A stretch of 40,645 nt of DNA from Bradyrhizobium sp. (GTDB lineage: Bacteria; Pseudomonadota; Alphaproteobacteria; Rhizobiales; Xanthobacteraceae), in NCBI RefSeq assembly GCF_030693485.1, contig NZ_JAUYAN010000114.1, positions 1 to 40,645 of the forward strand. Reading direction: 5' to 3'. Position numbers and translations under genes: made by a program. The notes under the pieces are model-generated. The model was not told the DNA's origin and did no database searches. It worked only from the letters and a program-made list of their open reading frames with translations. Positions 23,871-31,527 of this stretch are shown here, piece by piece (position 1 is the stretch's first letter; each line of letters opens with the position of its first letter).

Positions 23871-25391
23871 TCAGCTCTCGTTGTCTGCTGCGGGCAACGT
23901 GAAGCGAAACGTCGCGCCACCAGCGGCATTGCTTTCGGCCCACATCCGGCCGCCATGGGCTTCGATAATCGAACGGCTGATGGAAAGTCCCACCCCCATC
24001 CCGGTGTCTTTCGTCGTGAAGAAGGTCTGGAACAGATTGGGCTTGACGTCGTCGTGGAATCCCGAACCGGTATCGGACACCTCGATTTCGACCATGTCGT
24101 CCGCCGCCCCGGTGTTCCTGACGATCAACACCCGCCGCTGCGATTGTGCCATCGCCTCCAGCGCATTGCGAAACAGATTGACCAGCACCTGCTGGACCTG
24201 GACCCGATCCGCCAGCACCAGGTCGAACTCGGGATCGAGATTGAAACGAAGCTGAACGTTCTGTTCGCGGGCGCCGGTCAGGCCGAGTGCGCCGGCCTCT
24301 TCAATCAGCTTGGAAAGACTTTCGACGCGCTTCTCGGATTCGCCGCGCGAGACGAAATCGCGCAGACGCCGGATGATCTGGCCGGCGCGCAGCGCCTGCT
24401 CGGCGGCGCGGTCCATCGCGCTTTCGATTTTTGGCGTATTGGGATCGGCGCTGCCGGCCAGCAGCCGGCGCGAGCCCTTCATGTAGTTGCTGATGGCGGC
24501 GAGCGGCTGGTTGAGCTCATGCGCCAGCGCCGACGCCATCTCTCCCATGGCGCTCAGCCTGGAGACGTGGACCAGCTCGGACTGCAGTTCCTGCAGCCGC
24601 GCCTGGGTTTGCTGGTGCTCGGTGAGGTCGCGCACGAAACCGGTGAAGTAGGGCTCGCCGCCGGACTGCATCTCGCCGATCGACAGATGCATGGGAAAGG
24701 TGGTTCCGTCCCGGCGCTTGCCGGTCACGATCCGGCCAATGCCGATGATGTGCCGCTCGCGGGTGGACTGGTAGCGGGCGAGATAGCTGTCGTGGCGCGT
24801 CCGGTCCGGTTCGGGCATCAGCATGCTGACGTTCTGTCCGATGGCTTCGTCCTCGGAATAGCCGAACTGCCGCTCGGCGGCGGTAGAGAAGAATTGCATG
24901 ATGCCATGTCCGTCGATGACGATCATGGCGTCCGGCACCGTGTCGAGAATGGAGCGGAGGTGATTCTCCCGGGTCCTCAGCGTCTCCTCGAGTTGCTTTT
25001 CTCCGTTGATATCGAACGCAATGCCGCTGACATGACGTGCGACACCGGCCTCGTCCCTGACCACGCCGCCGCGCTCGCGGATCCATTGACCGTGTCCGGA
25101 CGGCGTGCCGACCCTGAAGGAGATGTCGAAATTGCCGCCGAACTCGGTAACCCGCGCGATCTCCCGTTCGGTGCGCTCACGATCCCGGGGTTCGAGCAGC
25201 GAAAGAAACAGATCGTAGCTGACGGCCTCGCCCGGCGGGATTCCGAAAAGGATTCGCGTCGTATCGGACCATTCCAGCTCCCGGGTTGCGAGATTGAAAT
25301 CCCAGGTTCCGACGCCGAATCTCTCGATTCCAAGCCGGAAATGCTCCTTGCGGGCCGGATCGTCGGATGGCGATTGAGTTCTGCCGGTCAC
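23871..25391 (-). CDS. fixL: oxygen-sensing haem histidine kinase FixL
   Basis: The soluble sensor kinase of 506 residues (from GTG 25391) has PAS-A (about 18-130), a haem PAS-B (about 145-265) and a histidine kinase core with [14 protein letters not shown] (H291) and ATP-binding motifs DTGSGF and [18 protein letters not shown]. In PAS-B the proximal haem ligand H200 and pocket residues R206, H214 and R220 ([19 protein letters not shown]) are intact. The GTG start has GAAGG seven bases upstream and makes every one of these residues match the B. diazoefficiens numbering; an ATG at 25412 would add seven residues. No transmembrane segments are present, unlike Sinorhizobium FixL. Confidence 0.97.
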   Translation of the reverse strand: MTGRTQSPSDDPARKEHFRLGIERFGVGTWDFNLATRELEWSDTTRILFGIPPGEAVSYDLFLSLLEPRDRERTEREIARVTEFGGNFDISFRVGTPSGHGQWIRERGGVVRDEAGVARHVSGIAFDINGEKQLEETLRTRENHLRSILDTVPDAMIVIDGHGIMQFFSTAAERQFGYSEDEAIGQNVSMLMPEPDRTRHDSYLARYQSTRERHIIGIGRIVTGKRRDGTTFPMHLSIGEMQSGGEPYFTGFVRDLTEHQQTQARLQELQSELVHVSRLSAMGEMASALAHELNQPLAAISNYMKGSRRLLAGSADPNTPKIESAMDRAAEQALRAGQIIRRLRDFVSRGESEKRVESLSKLIEEAGALGLTGAREQNVQLRFNLDPEFDLVLADRVQVQQVLVNLFRNALEAMAQSQRRVLIVRNTGAADDMVEIEVSDTGSGFHDDVKPNLFQTFFTTKDTGMGVGLSISRSIIEAHGGRMWAESNAAGGATFRFTLPAADNES

Positions 25392-25507
25392 GTTACAGCC
25401 TTCGCCTTCCATCGATCCCACATCACGCCGCCGGCGCAGCACACCGTATATTTTTCCCGGTGTCTTGCCAAATCCCGCGAGGGCGGTCTCCCGGCCAATG
25501 CCGGACC

Positions 25508-25521
25508 TTGATCTATCTCAT
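25508..25521 (+). promoter_or_regulatory. FixK-type box (7 of 8 bases) before the universal stress protein gene
   Basis: TTGATCTATCTCAT matches TTGA-N6-TCAA except for the last base. Its centre is 64.5 bases before the ATG of the stress protein gene, the same spacing as the perfect sites in this window. Confidence 0.6.
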
Positions 25522-25578
25522 CTCGCGCTCCGGTCCCCGGGTCTAGAAAGGCCGGCATCGTGGCAGTGGAGAGATTGA

Positions 25579-26412
25579 ATGAGCTACGCGACCGTCATGG
25601 TCTGTCTGGCGCTGGACCAGCCGAACGAGGCTCGTCTCGAGGCCGCCTGCGGGATCGCGGAGCGATTTGACGCAGGCGTCGTCGGGATCGCGGCATCGCA
25701 GTTCAGCCCGCCGCTTTACTTCACCTCGGGAGAGCAGGCCCAGAATCTGATCGACCAGGGCCAGGCGGCGCTGAAAAGCCGCATGGCGGAGCTCGAGGCG
25801 CAATTCTTCGGAGCGGCAGGAAAACGAGCCAGGTCAGTCGAATGGCGCAGCGCCATCGACGTTCCGGTTCGATATCTGCTGCAGCAGGCGCGTTGCGCCG
25901 ACATCATCGTCAGCGGCGGACCTAGCGATGCGTTTTCGGATCCCTTCCTGCGGGCCAGCCCGAAAGATCTGGTGATGCAGGCCGGACGGCCGCTGCTCGT
26001 TGTGCCCGACACCGTCACCTTGCTCGACCTGCGCAGCATGCTGGTGGCGTGGAAGGACACCCCCGAGGCGAGGCGGGCGATCGTCGATTCGCTGCCGCTG
26101 CTGCGCAAGGCCGAGGACGTCACCATCGCGGAAATCGTGGAAACGGATGACAGCCGTCCGGAGGCGATTTCGCGGGCGCGCGATGTCGTGGCCTGGCTTT
26201 CGCGTCACGGTATTGTCGCCCGCGAACTGGTTCCGGAGAAAAACGGCGACCGCGACGTCGCGGCTCAATTGGACCGAATCGCCGCCGACGTCGGCGCCGG
26301 CGTCATTGTGGCGGGCGCCTATGGCCATTCCAGGTTTCGCGAGCTGGTTCTCGGCGGCATGACCCAGCATCTCATCACCCAGACCGCGCGCTGCGTGCTG
26401 CTGTCGCACTAG
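25579..26412 (+). CDS. universal stress protein, tandem UspA domains
   Basis: The 277-residue protein has two Usp-like halves. The first (about 1-150) has MSYATVMVCLALDQPNEARL and the nucleotide-loop-like region ADIIVSGGPSDAFSDPFLRA. The second (about 155-277) has SMLVAWKDTPEARRAIVDSL and ends GVIVAGAYGHSRFRELVLGG, a complete G-x2-G-x9-G-type ATP loop. GGAGAG precedes the ATG. It lies divergent from fixL, is followed by a CBS-domain protein, and has a FixK-type box, so it probably serves low-oxygen survival. Its biochemical role is unknown. Confidence 0.9.
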   Translation: MSYATVMVCLALDQPNEARLEAACGIAERFDAGVVGIAASQFSPPLYFTSGEQAQNLIDQGQAALKSRMAELEAQFFGAAGKRARSVEWRSAIDVPVRYLLQQARCADIIVSGGPSDAFSDPFLRASPKDLVMQAGRPLLVVPDTVTLLDLRSMLVAWKDTPEARRAIVDSLPLLRKAEDVTIAEIVETDDSRPEAISRARDVVAWLSRHGIVARELVPEKNGDRDVAAQLDRIAADVGAGVIVAGAYGHSRFRELVLGGMTQHLITQTARCVLLSH

Positions 26413-26451
26413 AGAGCGTTACCACAACCCCCGGAACGATCGGATCGCGCC

Positions 26452-26883
26452 TTGTATCAATTCCTCGAGCAAACCGTCGCCGGCAACATGACGCGCACCG
26501 TGAAGACGGTGACGCGCGGGCTCACGATGCGCGAACTCGGCGATATGTTCGAATACGACGATTTCAACGCCTATCCGGTCGAGGACGATGGCCAGATCGT
26601 CGGCCTCGTCACCAAGTTCGACGTGCTGAAGTGCTTTGCCTTTACGCCCAACCAGATGGTTCCGCGCTACGACGACCTGATGAATCGCACCGTCGCCGAC
26701 ATCATGACCTCCGAGTTCATTTACGTTCGTTCCGACACCAAACTGACGCGGGTGCTGCAACTGATGGTCGAGCATCGTTTCCGCAGCGTTCCCGTGATCG
26801 ACAGCGGCCATCGGCTGGAGGGCATGATCGCCCGCGGCGATATCCTCAGGGCGCTGAAGGCGTGTGCCGGCGGCAGCGACTGA
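26452..26883 (+). CDS. tandem CBS-domain protein
   Basis: The 143-residue protein is made of two CBS motifs: MTRTVKTVTRGLTMRELGDM with YPVEDDGQIVGLVTKFDVLK (about 13-75), and VADIMTSEFIYVRSDTKLTR with VPVIDSGHRLEGMIARGDIL (about 80-138). Such stand-alone pairs bind adenine nucleotides. It starts 39 bases after the stress protein stop and is probably in the same operon. The TTG at 26452 (MYQFLEQ) has no clear ribosome binding site; ATG 26488 is the alternative. Confidence 0.88.
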   Translation: MYQFLEQTVAGNMTRTVKTVTRGLTMRELGDMFEYDDFNAYPVEDDGQIVGLVTKFDVLKCFAFTPNQMVPRYDDLMNRTVADIMTSEFIYVRSDTKLTRVLQLMVEHRFRSVPVIDSGHRLEGMIARGDILRALKACAGGSD

Positions 26884-26922
26884 GTCTGCAGGTATTGCTG
26901 CCGTGAGCACCGGGAAGCGGGC

Positions 26923-27651
26923 TCAACCCGCCTTGACCGGATCGACGTCGTCCGGAGCGATCATATAGAGCCCGGACATCGGGTCGACCCAGCACAGATG
27001 GTCGTGGACCTTTTTCACCCCGGTCACGTTCTCCGCGGCGACGATGGATGCCTGCCGGGATCGCTCGTCGATAACGATGCCGCCGAGATGGACGATGCCG
27101 TCGCGGACGACGATGTTGAGGCTCTGCGGGCACCAGGCGTTCTTGTGAAGCGTGTCGATGATGCGATTGCGGATGTGATCGTCATCGGCCGTGGGATCCG
27201 GGATCGCGCGCGCAAGGCTCGCCACCGCCTGCAACAGGTTGGCACGCGATACGATACCGACGATACGGTCCCCGCGCATCACCGGCAGGCGCTTGACGTG
27301 ATTCTTTTCCATCAACGCGACGATTGCCTCGAGCCTTGTATCCTCCGTGACGGTGAGCGGCTCCGGCGTCATGACCTCGGCCACCTTGCGGCCGTGCTCG
27401 TGCACGAAATCGGCTGCGGCCTGGCCCGGACCGAGAATGAAGGCCAGGAAACGTCCGTGTTTCCGTTGCGTGCCGAGTTCGCTGCGGCGAATGAAATCGC
27501 CTTCCGAGACGATGCCGACCAGCTTCCCGGCTCCGTCCACCACCGGTAGCCCGCTGATGTGCCGCCGCAGCATGGTGGTGGCGGCCTCTGCGATCGTGGT
27601 CTCCGGTGTGACCGTGATCACGGGTCGGGTCATGATCTGATGGGCGCGCAT
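26923..27651 (-). CDS. CBS-CBS-BON domain protein
   Basis: The 242-residue protein has two N-terminal CBS domains (MRAHQIMTRPVITVTPETTI, VVDGAGKLVGIVSEGDFIRR; KVAEVMTPEPLTVTEDTRLE, RLPVMRGDRIVGIVSRANLL). A C-terminal BON domain follows (about 160-225: DDHIRNRIIDTLHKNAWCPQ, VVRDGIVHLGGIVIDERSRQ). Because GGAGG lies five bases before it, ATG 27651 is the start; the open frame further upstream has no family match. A perfect FixK box is 65.5 bases upstream. It converges with the tandem CBS gene. The function is probably nucleotide sensing combined with a phospholipid- or protein-binding BON module (family knowledge). Confidence 0.9.
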   Translation of the reverse strand: MRAHQIMTRPVITVTPETTIAEAATTMLRRHISGLPVVDGAGKLVGIVSEGDFIRRSELGTQRKHGRFLAFILGPGQAAADFVHEHGRKVAEVMTPEPLTVTEDTRLEAIVALMEKNHVKRLPVMRGDRIVGIVSRANLLQAVASLARAIPDPTADDDHIRNRIIDTLHKNAWCPQSLNIVVRDGIVHLGGIVIDERSRQASIVAAENVTGVKKVHDHLCWVDPMSGLYMIAPDDVDPVKAG

Positions 27652-27709
27652 GACGGCCTCCGCAGCTGAATTTCGCCCTGAAAAGGTACTGCAGTGGGGA
27701 AAGACGGCC

Positions 27710-27723
27710 TTGATCGACATCAA
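27710..27723 (-). promoter_or_regulatory. FixK box for the CBS-BON gene
   Basis: The palindromic site reads TTGATCGACATCAA on the plus strand and TTGATGTCGATCAA on the minus strand, a full match to TTGAT-N4-ATCAA. The centre is 65.5 bases upstream of the minus-strand ATG at 27651. Confidence 0.75.
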
Positions 27724-27741
27724 TGGCGGCCGGTGCCCGCA

Positions 27742-27755
27742 TTGATGCAACTCAA
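27742..27755 (+). promoter_or_regulatory. second FixK box, for the phasin-like gene
   Basis: TTGATGCAACTCAA is a full TTGA-N6-TCAA match, 32 bases from the first box. Its centre is 64.5 bases upstream of the plus-strand ATG at 27813, so each divergent gene has its own correctly placed box. Confidence 0.72.
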
Positions 27756-27812
27756 GCTGCCGGCCTGGTGCGCGAGCTAAATTCGCCAATGCGATTAAAC
27801 AAGGAACAAGCC

Positions 27813-28178
27813 ATGACAGAGGTTTCCGCACGAGATACCGGAATCGGCCAGCCGGCGGCTGATGCAGCTGCACGATTCTCCGACGCCAGCAAGGATGCTC
27901 TCCACTTGATGATGGGCGTACAGACGGCGATGCTTCAGGAAATGGCGTTTGCCGGCCATGAGATGTTCGACCGTGCGCAAACCGAGATGCATCTGTTCGC
28001 CGAATTTTCCTCGAAGATCGCCAGCGCCCACAGCGTCGGTGACATCAGGACGATGTGGGTGGAATGCAGTCGCCATCAGCTCGACTATATCCGTCGCGAC
28101 ACCGACCGGCTCCTCCGGCATGGCGAGCAGATGATCGAAACGGCCACGAAACTGTTCGGCAGTCGGTCGCAGAACTGA
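27813..28178 (+). CDS. phasin-like protein
   Basis: The 121-residue, mostly helical protein has the phasin-type amphipathic segment (ALHLMMGVQTAMLQEMAFAG, EMHLFAEFSSKIASAHSVGD, MWVECSRHQLDYIRRDTDRL). Phasins coat polyhydroxyalkanoate granules; short rhizobial versions are often only inferred. AAGGAA lies six bases before the chosen ATG; earlier in-frame ATGs lack a site. The FixK box and position suggest microaerobic induction, which would fit PHB accumulation under low oxygen (inference). No PHB synthase is nearby. Confidence 0.75.
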   Translation: MTEVSARDTGIGQPAADAAARFSDASKDALHLMMGVQTAMLQEMAFAGHEMFDRAQTEMHLFAEFSSKIASAHSVGDIRTMWVECSRHQLDYIRRDTDRLLRHGEQMIETATKLFGSRSQN

Positions 28179-28200
28179 AGCGTGGCCGGGACCCGATGTG

Positions 28201-28611
28201 CTAGAGGTGCGATACCGAGACGATGCGATAGGTATGCATCCTGTCGGCCTCGTTGATCGAGACGTATTCACCGGTCACGAAGCACTCGTCGGCGAAGTGA
28301 AAGCCGGTCTCGTCCGGCATATCGGCTGCAGCAAGATAGCGGAATGCCCAGCCGCCGCCCGAGCGATGGACCAGCTGGCCCGACTGATGGTCGCGGTCCG
28401 GCCGCAGTCGCACCACCCGGCATGCCTCACGGTGTTCCCGCCAGAGGCCCGGATCGATGCGGCCGTCGGCGTCGAGGGGCGCGATGAGGATGTAGGCCAC
28501 AGCCGCATCGCCCTCGGGATGGCCGGGTTCGCGAGCGAGCTCAAGGCGGATCTGGCGAAACTGCGCCGGAAGCGAGGCATTCAGGATCGGTTTTGGATGA
28601 GTGTTTGGCAT
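28201..28611 (-). CDS. hypothetical protein (136 aa)
   Basis: The 136-residue soluble protein begins MPNTHPKPILNASLPAQFRQ and has a central EGDAAVAYILIAPLDADGRI and a C-terminal FVTGEYVSINEADRMHTYRI. I do not recognise a family. The balance of strands and charged loops looks like a real folded protein. AAGGAG lies 10-11 bases before the ATG. It converges with the phasin-like gene. No FixK box sits at the usual distance upstream. Confidence 0.75.
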   Translation of the reverse strand: MPNTHPKPILNASLPAQFRQIRLELAREPGHPEGDAAVAYILIAPLDADGRIDPGLWREHREACRVVRLRPDRDHQSGQLVHRSGGGWAFRYLAAADMPDETGFHFADECFVTGEYVSINEADRMHTYRIVSVSHL

Positions 28612-28627
28612 ATCAGGGAAACTCCTT

Positions 28628-28657
28628 GGTGGTCGATTTGAAGGTGGTCGATTTGAA
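28628..28657. repeat. perfect 15-base tandem duplication
   Basis: GGTGGTCGATTTGAA occurs twice head to tail (28628-28642 and 28643-28657) in the 65-base gap before the 136-residue gene. It is probably a recent slippage duplication in a leader or promoter region. Confidence 0.85.
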
Positions 28658-28676
28658 GCCTTGCGGCCATCAGCGA

Positions 28677-29165
28677 TTACTTCGACTGGGCCGCCGATGC
28701 GGGAGCCGAGGGCGCCGTCCGCGTCTTCAGACTTCGGATGATGAGGGTGATCAGCGGGACGATCAACGATGGCAGCACGCCATTCAGGGGATGCTGGATC
28801 ATGCCGCTAAGCTGCGACTGCAGTGCCCGCGCCTCGACCTGTAAGGCCGCGACCGAAGTCTCATGAATTTCAGTGGCGAGCGCCAGTTCGCGGCCCGCCG
28901 GCGCCCTTGAGGCGAAAACGAACAACGCTGCGGCGATCGCAAAATCGATGGCACCGAGAATGGCCGCGGCGGATATCGCGCTCCAGATCTGGACCAGCGC
29001 GAAATAGGCCGATAGCTCCAGCATCATCAAGCCGAATCCTGCGATCAGGGCAGCGAGAGCCTTGAGCCCGAGACCGGCGAGCATGTGCCGCATCCGGATA
29101 TCGGCAATGATCCGGTCGGTGCGCCAAAGCACCCGCAGGTTCGTCAGTATGCTCTCGATGTTCAC
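28677..29165 (-). CDS. YqjE-like (phage holin 3_6 / DUF1469) membrane protein
   Basis: The 162-residue protein has two closely spaced membrane helices (MLAGLGLKALAALIAGFGLM and IWSAISAAAILGAIDFAIAA, about 28-90), then a cytoplasmic helix and a third hydrophobic segment near the end (PLNGVLPSLIVPLITLIIRS). This layout and the partner gene before it match YqjE of the E. coli yqjDE set. GTG 29165 follows GAGGAGG seven bases upstream and starts one base after the stop of the partner gene. Its function is unknown; a stress-related inner-membrane role is assumed for the family. Confidence 0.75.
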   Translation of the reverse strand: MNIESILTNLRVLWRTDRIIADIRMRHMLAGLGLKALAALIAGFGLMMLELSAYFALVQIWSAISAAAILGAIDFAIAAALFVFASRAPAGRELALATEIHETSVAALQVEARALQSQLSGMIQHPLNGVLPSLIVPLITLIIRSLKTRTAPSAPASAAQSK

Positions 29166-29166
29166 C

Positions 29167-29442
29167 TTAGTGCCTCCTCAGCATGAAGCCGACAACGACG
29201 CCAAGGGCGAACGCCGAGGCGAGTGACGTGATCGGCCGATCCGAAACGAAATGCGCGACCTGCTCTTCCTGCTCGCTGAGAGTTTCGCCGAGTTCCTCCA
29301 GCGCGGTCCTGATCTGATCGGCAAGCGCCTCAGCGCGTGTCCTGGAGGTGTCGACAATTCCTTCGCTTGCCGTATCGAACAGCCGCGACACGTCGGCCTT
29401 GAGTGTACGCAGCTCTTCTGCAAGCTCGCCTGAATCGAACAT
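29167..29442 (-). CDS. YqjD/ElaB-like (DUF883) membrane-anchored protein
   Basis: The 91-residue protein (from ATG 29442) consists of a long charged coiled-coil-like helix (LAEELRTLKADVSRLFDTAS, ADQIRTALEELGETLSEQEE) and a C-terminal membrane helix with glycine zipper ITSLASAFALGVVVGFMLRR. E. coli YqjD and ElaB have the same layout and bind ribosomes at the membrane in stationary phase. A perfect FixK box centred 65.5 bases upstream suggests oxygen-limited induction together with the YqjE-like gene. Confidence 0.85.
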   Translation of the reverse strand: MFDSGELAEELRTLKADVSRLFDTASEGIVDTSRTRAEALADQIRTALEELGETLSEQEEQVAHFVSDRPITSLASAFALGVVVGFMLRRH

Positions 29443-29500
29443 CGATCTCGTCCTCGCTGGCATATCCTGCTAGATTTTATGCGGAGTCGCCGCGACGCCG

Positions 29501-29514
29501 TTGATCTGCGTCAA
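29501..29514. promoter_or_regulatory. FixK box between the YqjD-like gene and the Mla operon
   Basis: TTGATCTGCGTCAA is a full TTGA-N6-TCAA match. Its centre is 65.5 bases upstream of the minus-strand YqjD-like start, the standard spacing here, and about 100 bases upstream of the Mla permease start. The minus-strand pair is the more likely target. Confidence 0.72.
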
Positions 29515-29606
29515 GCGCCGAACCGGAGGGCGGGCCCTTGAGGCAGGTCAATTCGATCGCCGTGCGGCGTGTCTAGAAACATGCGCGCATACAAAGGATA
29601 CGGAAC

Positions 29607-30743
29607 TTGGTGACTGCACCCGAACTGACCGCCATGCCATCGGGCGATGTGCTCGAGTTGCGCCCTGCCGGATCCTGGACCGCGGCCAATGTGACGATGC
29701 TGGAGGCGCTGTCCGACGGCGTTGCGCCGCAGCTCGATCGGTCGAACGCGATCAAGCTGGACCTGGCCGGCCTGCGCGAACTCGATACGCTGGGGGCCTG
29801 GCTGCTGGAGAAGATGTCACGACGGGCGTCGTCGGCCGGTCACCCCGTCGAGCTGGTTGGCGTTGCCGACAACTATGCCGGATTGATCGAAGAGGTGCGT
29901 CAGGTCAATCGCCGCAATCCGGCGCCGGTGATCGCGCTGAATCCCGTGGTGGCCAAGGTGAACGATGTCGGCCGTTCGGCCATCAGTGCGACGGAAGACG
30001 TGTCGGTCTTCCTGCAGATGCTGGGCTCGCTGTTCATGGCCCTCGTCGGCGTGCTGCGCCGCCCTCGATCGCTGCGGCTGACATCGCTGGTCTACCAGCT
30101 CTACCGGGTCGGCTGGCAGGCGATACCGATCGTCGTGCTGATCACCTTCCTGATCGGCGCCATTATCGCGCAGCAGGGCTTCTTCCATTTCCGCAAGTTC
30201 GGCGCCGATTCCTATGTCGTCGACATGGTCGGCATTCTGGTGCTGCGTGAGCTCGGTGTGCTGATCGTCGCCATCATGGTCGCCGGCCGCTCCGGTAGCG
30301 CCTACACCGCCGAGCTCGGTTCGATGAAAATGCGCGAGGAGATCGATGCCCTCTCGACCATGGGCCTCGATCCGGTCGAGGTGCTGATCCTGCCGCGCAT
30401 CATCGCACTGGTACTGGCGCTGCCGATCCTCAGCTTCATTGGATCGATGGCGGCGCTCTACGGCGGCGGCCTCGTGGCGCAGTTCTACGGCGGCATGGAG
30501 CCGCCGATCTACATTGCGCGTCTGCACGAAGCCGTATCCGTCACCCACTTCCAGGTCGGAATTCTGAAAGCGCCATTCATGGCGCTGGTGATCGGCATTG
30601 TCGCCTGCAGCGAGGGCCTGCGGGTGAAGGGCAGCGCCGAGTCGCTCGGAAAGCAGACCACGACTTCGGTGGTGAAGTCGATATTCCTGGTGATCGTGCT
30701 CGACGGACTGTTTGCGATCTTCTTTGCATCGATCGGAATGTGA
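29607..30743 (+). CDS. mlaE: MlaE-type ABC permease with N-terminal STAS domain
   Basis: The 378-residue protein has an N-terminal STAS-like domain (about 1-100: DVLELRPAGSWTAANVTMLE, KLDLAGLRELDTLGAW), comparable to a fused MlaB. An MlaE permease follows with five to six helices (ITFLIGAIIAQQGFFHFRKF, LRELGVLIVAIMVAGRSGSA with the ELG motif, and TAELGSMKMREEIDAL). It belongs to an inner-membrane phospholipid transport complex with the ATPase and MCE protein that follow. The start is TTG 29607 or GTG 29610; AAAGGA fits the first better. Confidence 0.92.
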   Translation: MVTAPELTAMPSGDVLELRPAGSWTAANVTMLEALSDGVAPQLDRSNAIKLDLAGLRELDTLGAWLLEKMSRRASSAGHPVELVGVADNYAGLIEEVRQVNRRNPAPVIALNPVVAKVNDVGRSAISATEDVSVFLQMLGSLFMALVGVLRRPRSLRLTSLVYQLYRVGWQAIPIVVLITFLIGAIIAQQGFFHFRKFGADSYVVDMVGILVLRELGVLIVAIMVAGRSGSAYTAELGSMKMREEIDALSTMGLDPVEVLILPRIIALVLALPILSFIGSMAALYGGGLVAQFYGGMEPPIYIARLHEAVSVTHFQVGILKAPFMALVIGIVACSEGLRVKGSAESLGKQTTTSVVKSIFLVIVLDGLFAIFFASIGM

Positions 30744-30745
30744 CG

Positions 30746-31525
30746 ATGCAGGAAGTTGCGCCGCAGTTCGCGATTCGCGTTCACGACCTAGTGGTCGGAT
30801 TTGGAAAAAGGGTCGTGATCGATCGTTTGTCGCTGGACGTCCGCAGGGGCGAAATACTCGGCCTGGTGGGCGCCTCGGGCGGCGGCAAGTCGGTGCTGAT
30901 GCGAACCATCATCGGCCTGATTCCGCGGCAGAGCGGAGAGATCGAGGTAATGGGCTCGATGATCGGCGGCGCGCGCGATCAGGTCACCCAGGCTGCCGCC
31001 GGAAAATGGGGCATCCTGTTCCAGCAGGGCGCGCTGTTTTCCTCGCTCACGGTGCGGCAGAACATCCAGTTTCCCTTGCGCGAAAACCTGGTGCTGTCGC
31101 AGGCGCTGATGGACGAGATCGCGACCGCGAAGCTCGAAATGGTCGGGTTGACGCCGGAGGATGGCGACAAGTTTCCAGCCGAATTGTCCGGCGGCATGAC
31201 CAAGCGCGTGGCGCTGGCCCGGGCGCTAGCGCTCGATCCCGCGATTGTTTTTCTCGACGAGCCGACCTCCGGTCTGGACCCGATCGCGGCGGGCGATTTC
31301 GACGCTCTGATCAAGACATTGCAGAAAACGCTGGGGCTGACGGTGTTCATGGTCACCCATGATCTCGCCAGCCTCAATACCGTCTGCGACCGCGTGGCGG
31401 CGCTGGCGGACGGCAAGATCGTCGCCATCGGACCGATGCGCGACCTGCTTCAATCCGAGCACCCCTGGGTACGAGCCTATTTTCACGGCAAGCGCTCCCA
31501 GATGCTGCAACCCAAAGCGAGTTAA
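30746..31525 (+). CDS. mlaF: MlaF-type ABC ATPase
   Basis: The 259-residue ATPase has Walker A GLVGASGGGKSVLM, Q-loop ILFQQGALFSSLTV, signature LSGGMTKRVALARA, Walker B IVFLDEPTSGLDPI and H-loop FMVTHDLASLN, typical of the MlaF/Ttg2A/Mkl family. It directly follows the permease: an alternative GTG at 30740 overlaps the permease stop by four bases, while ATG 30746 has GGAA seven bases before it. It powers lipid movement between the membranes. Confidence 0.93.
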   Translation: MQEVAPQFAIRVHDLVVGFGKRVVIDRLSLDVRRGEILGLVGASGGGKSVLMRTIIGLIPRQSGEIEVMGSMIGGARDQVTQAAAGKWGILFQQGALFSSLTVRQNIQFPLRENLVLSQALMDEIATAKLEMVGLTPEDGDKFPAELSGGMTKRVALARALALDPAIVFLDEPTSGLDPIAAGDFDALIKTLQKTLGLTVFMVTHDLASLNTVCDRVAALADGKIVAIGPMRDLLQSEHPWVRAYFHGKRSQMLQPKAS

Positions 31526-31527
31526 CG

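Noticed and set aside
28638..28651. FixK-like sequence TTGAAGGTGGTCGA
   Set aside because: Created by the tandem duplication, has a mismatch, and lies only about 34 bases from the start codon.
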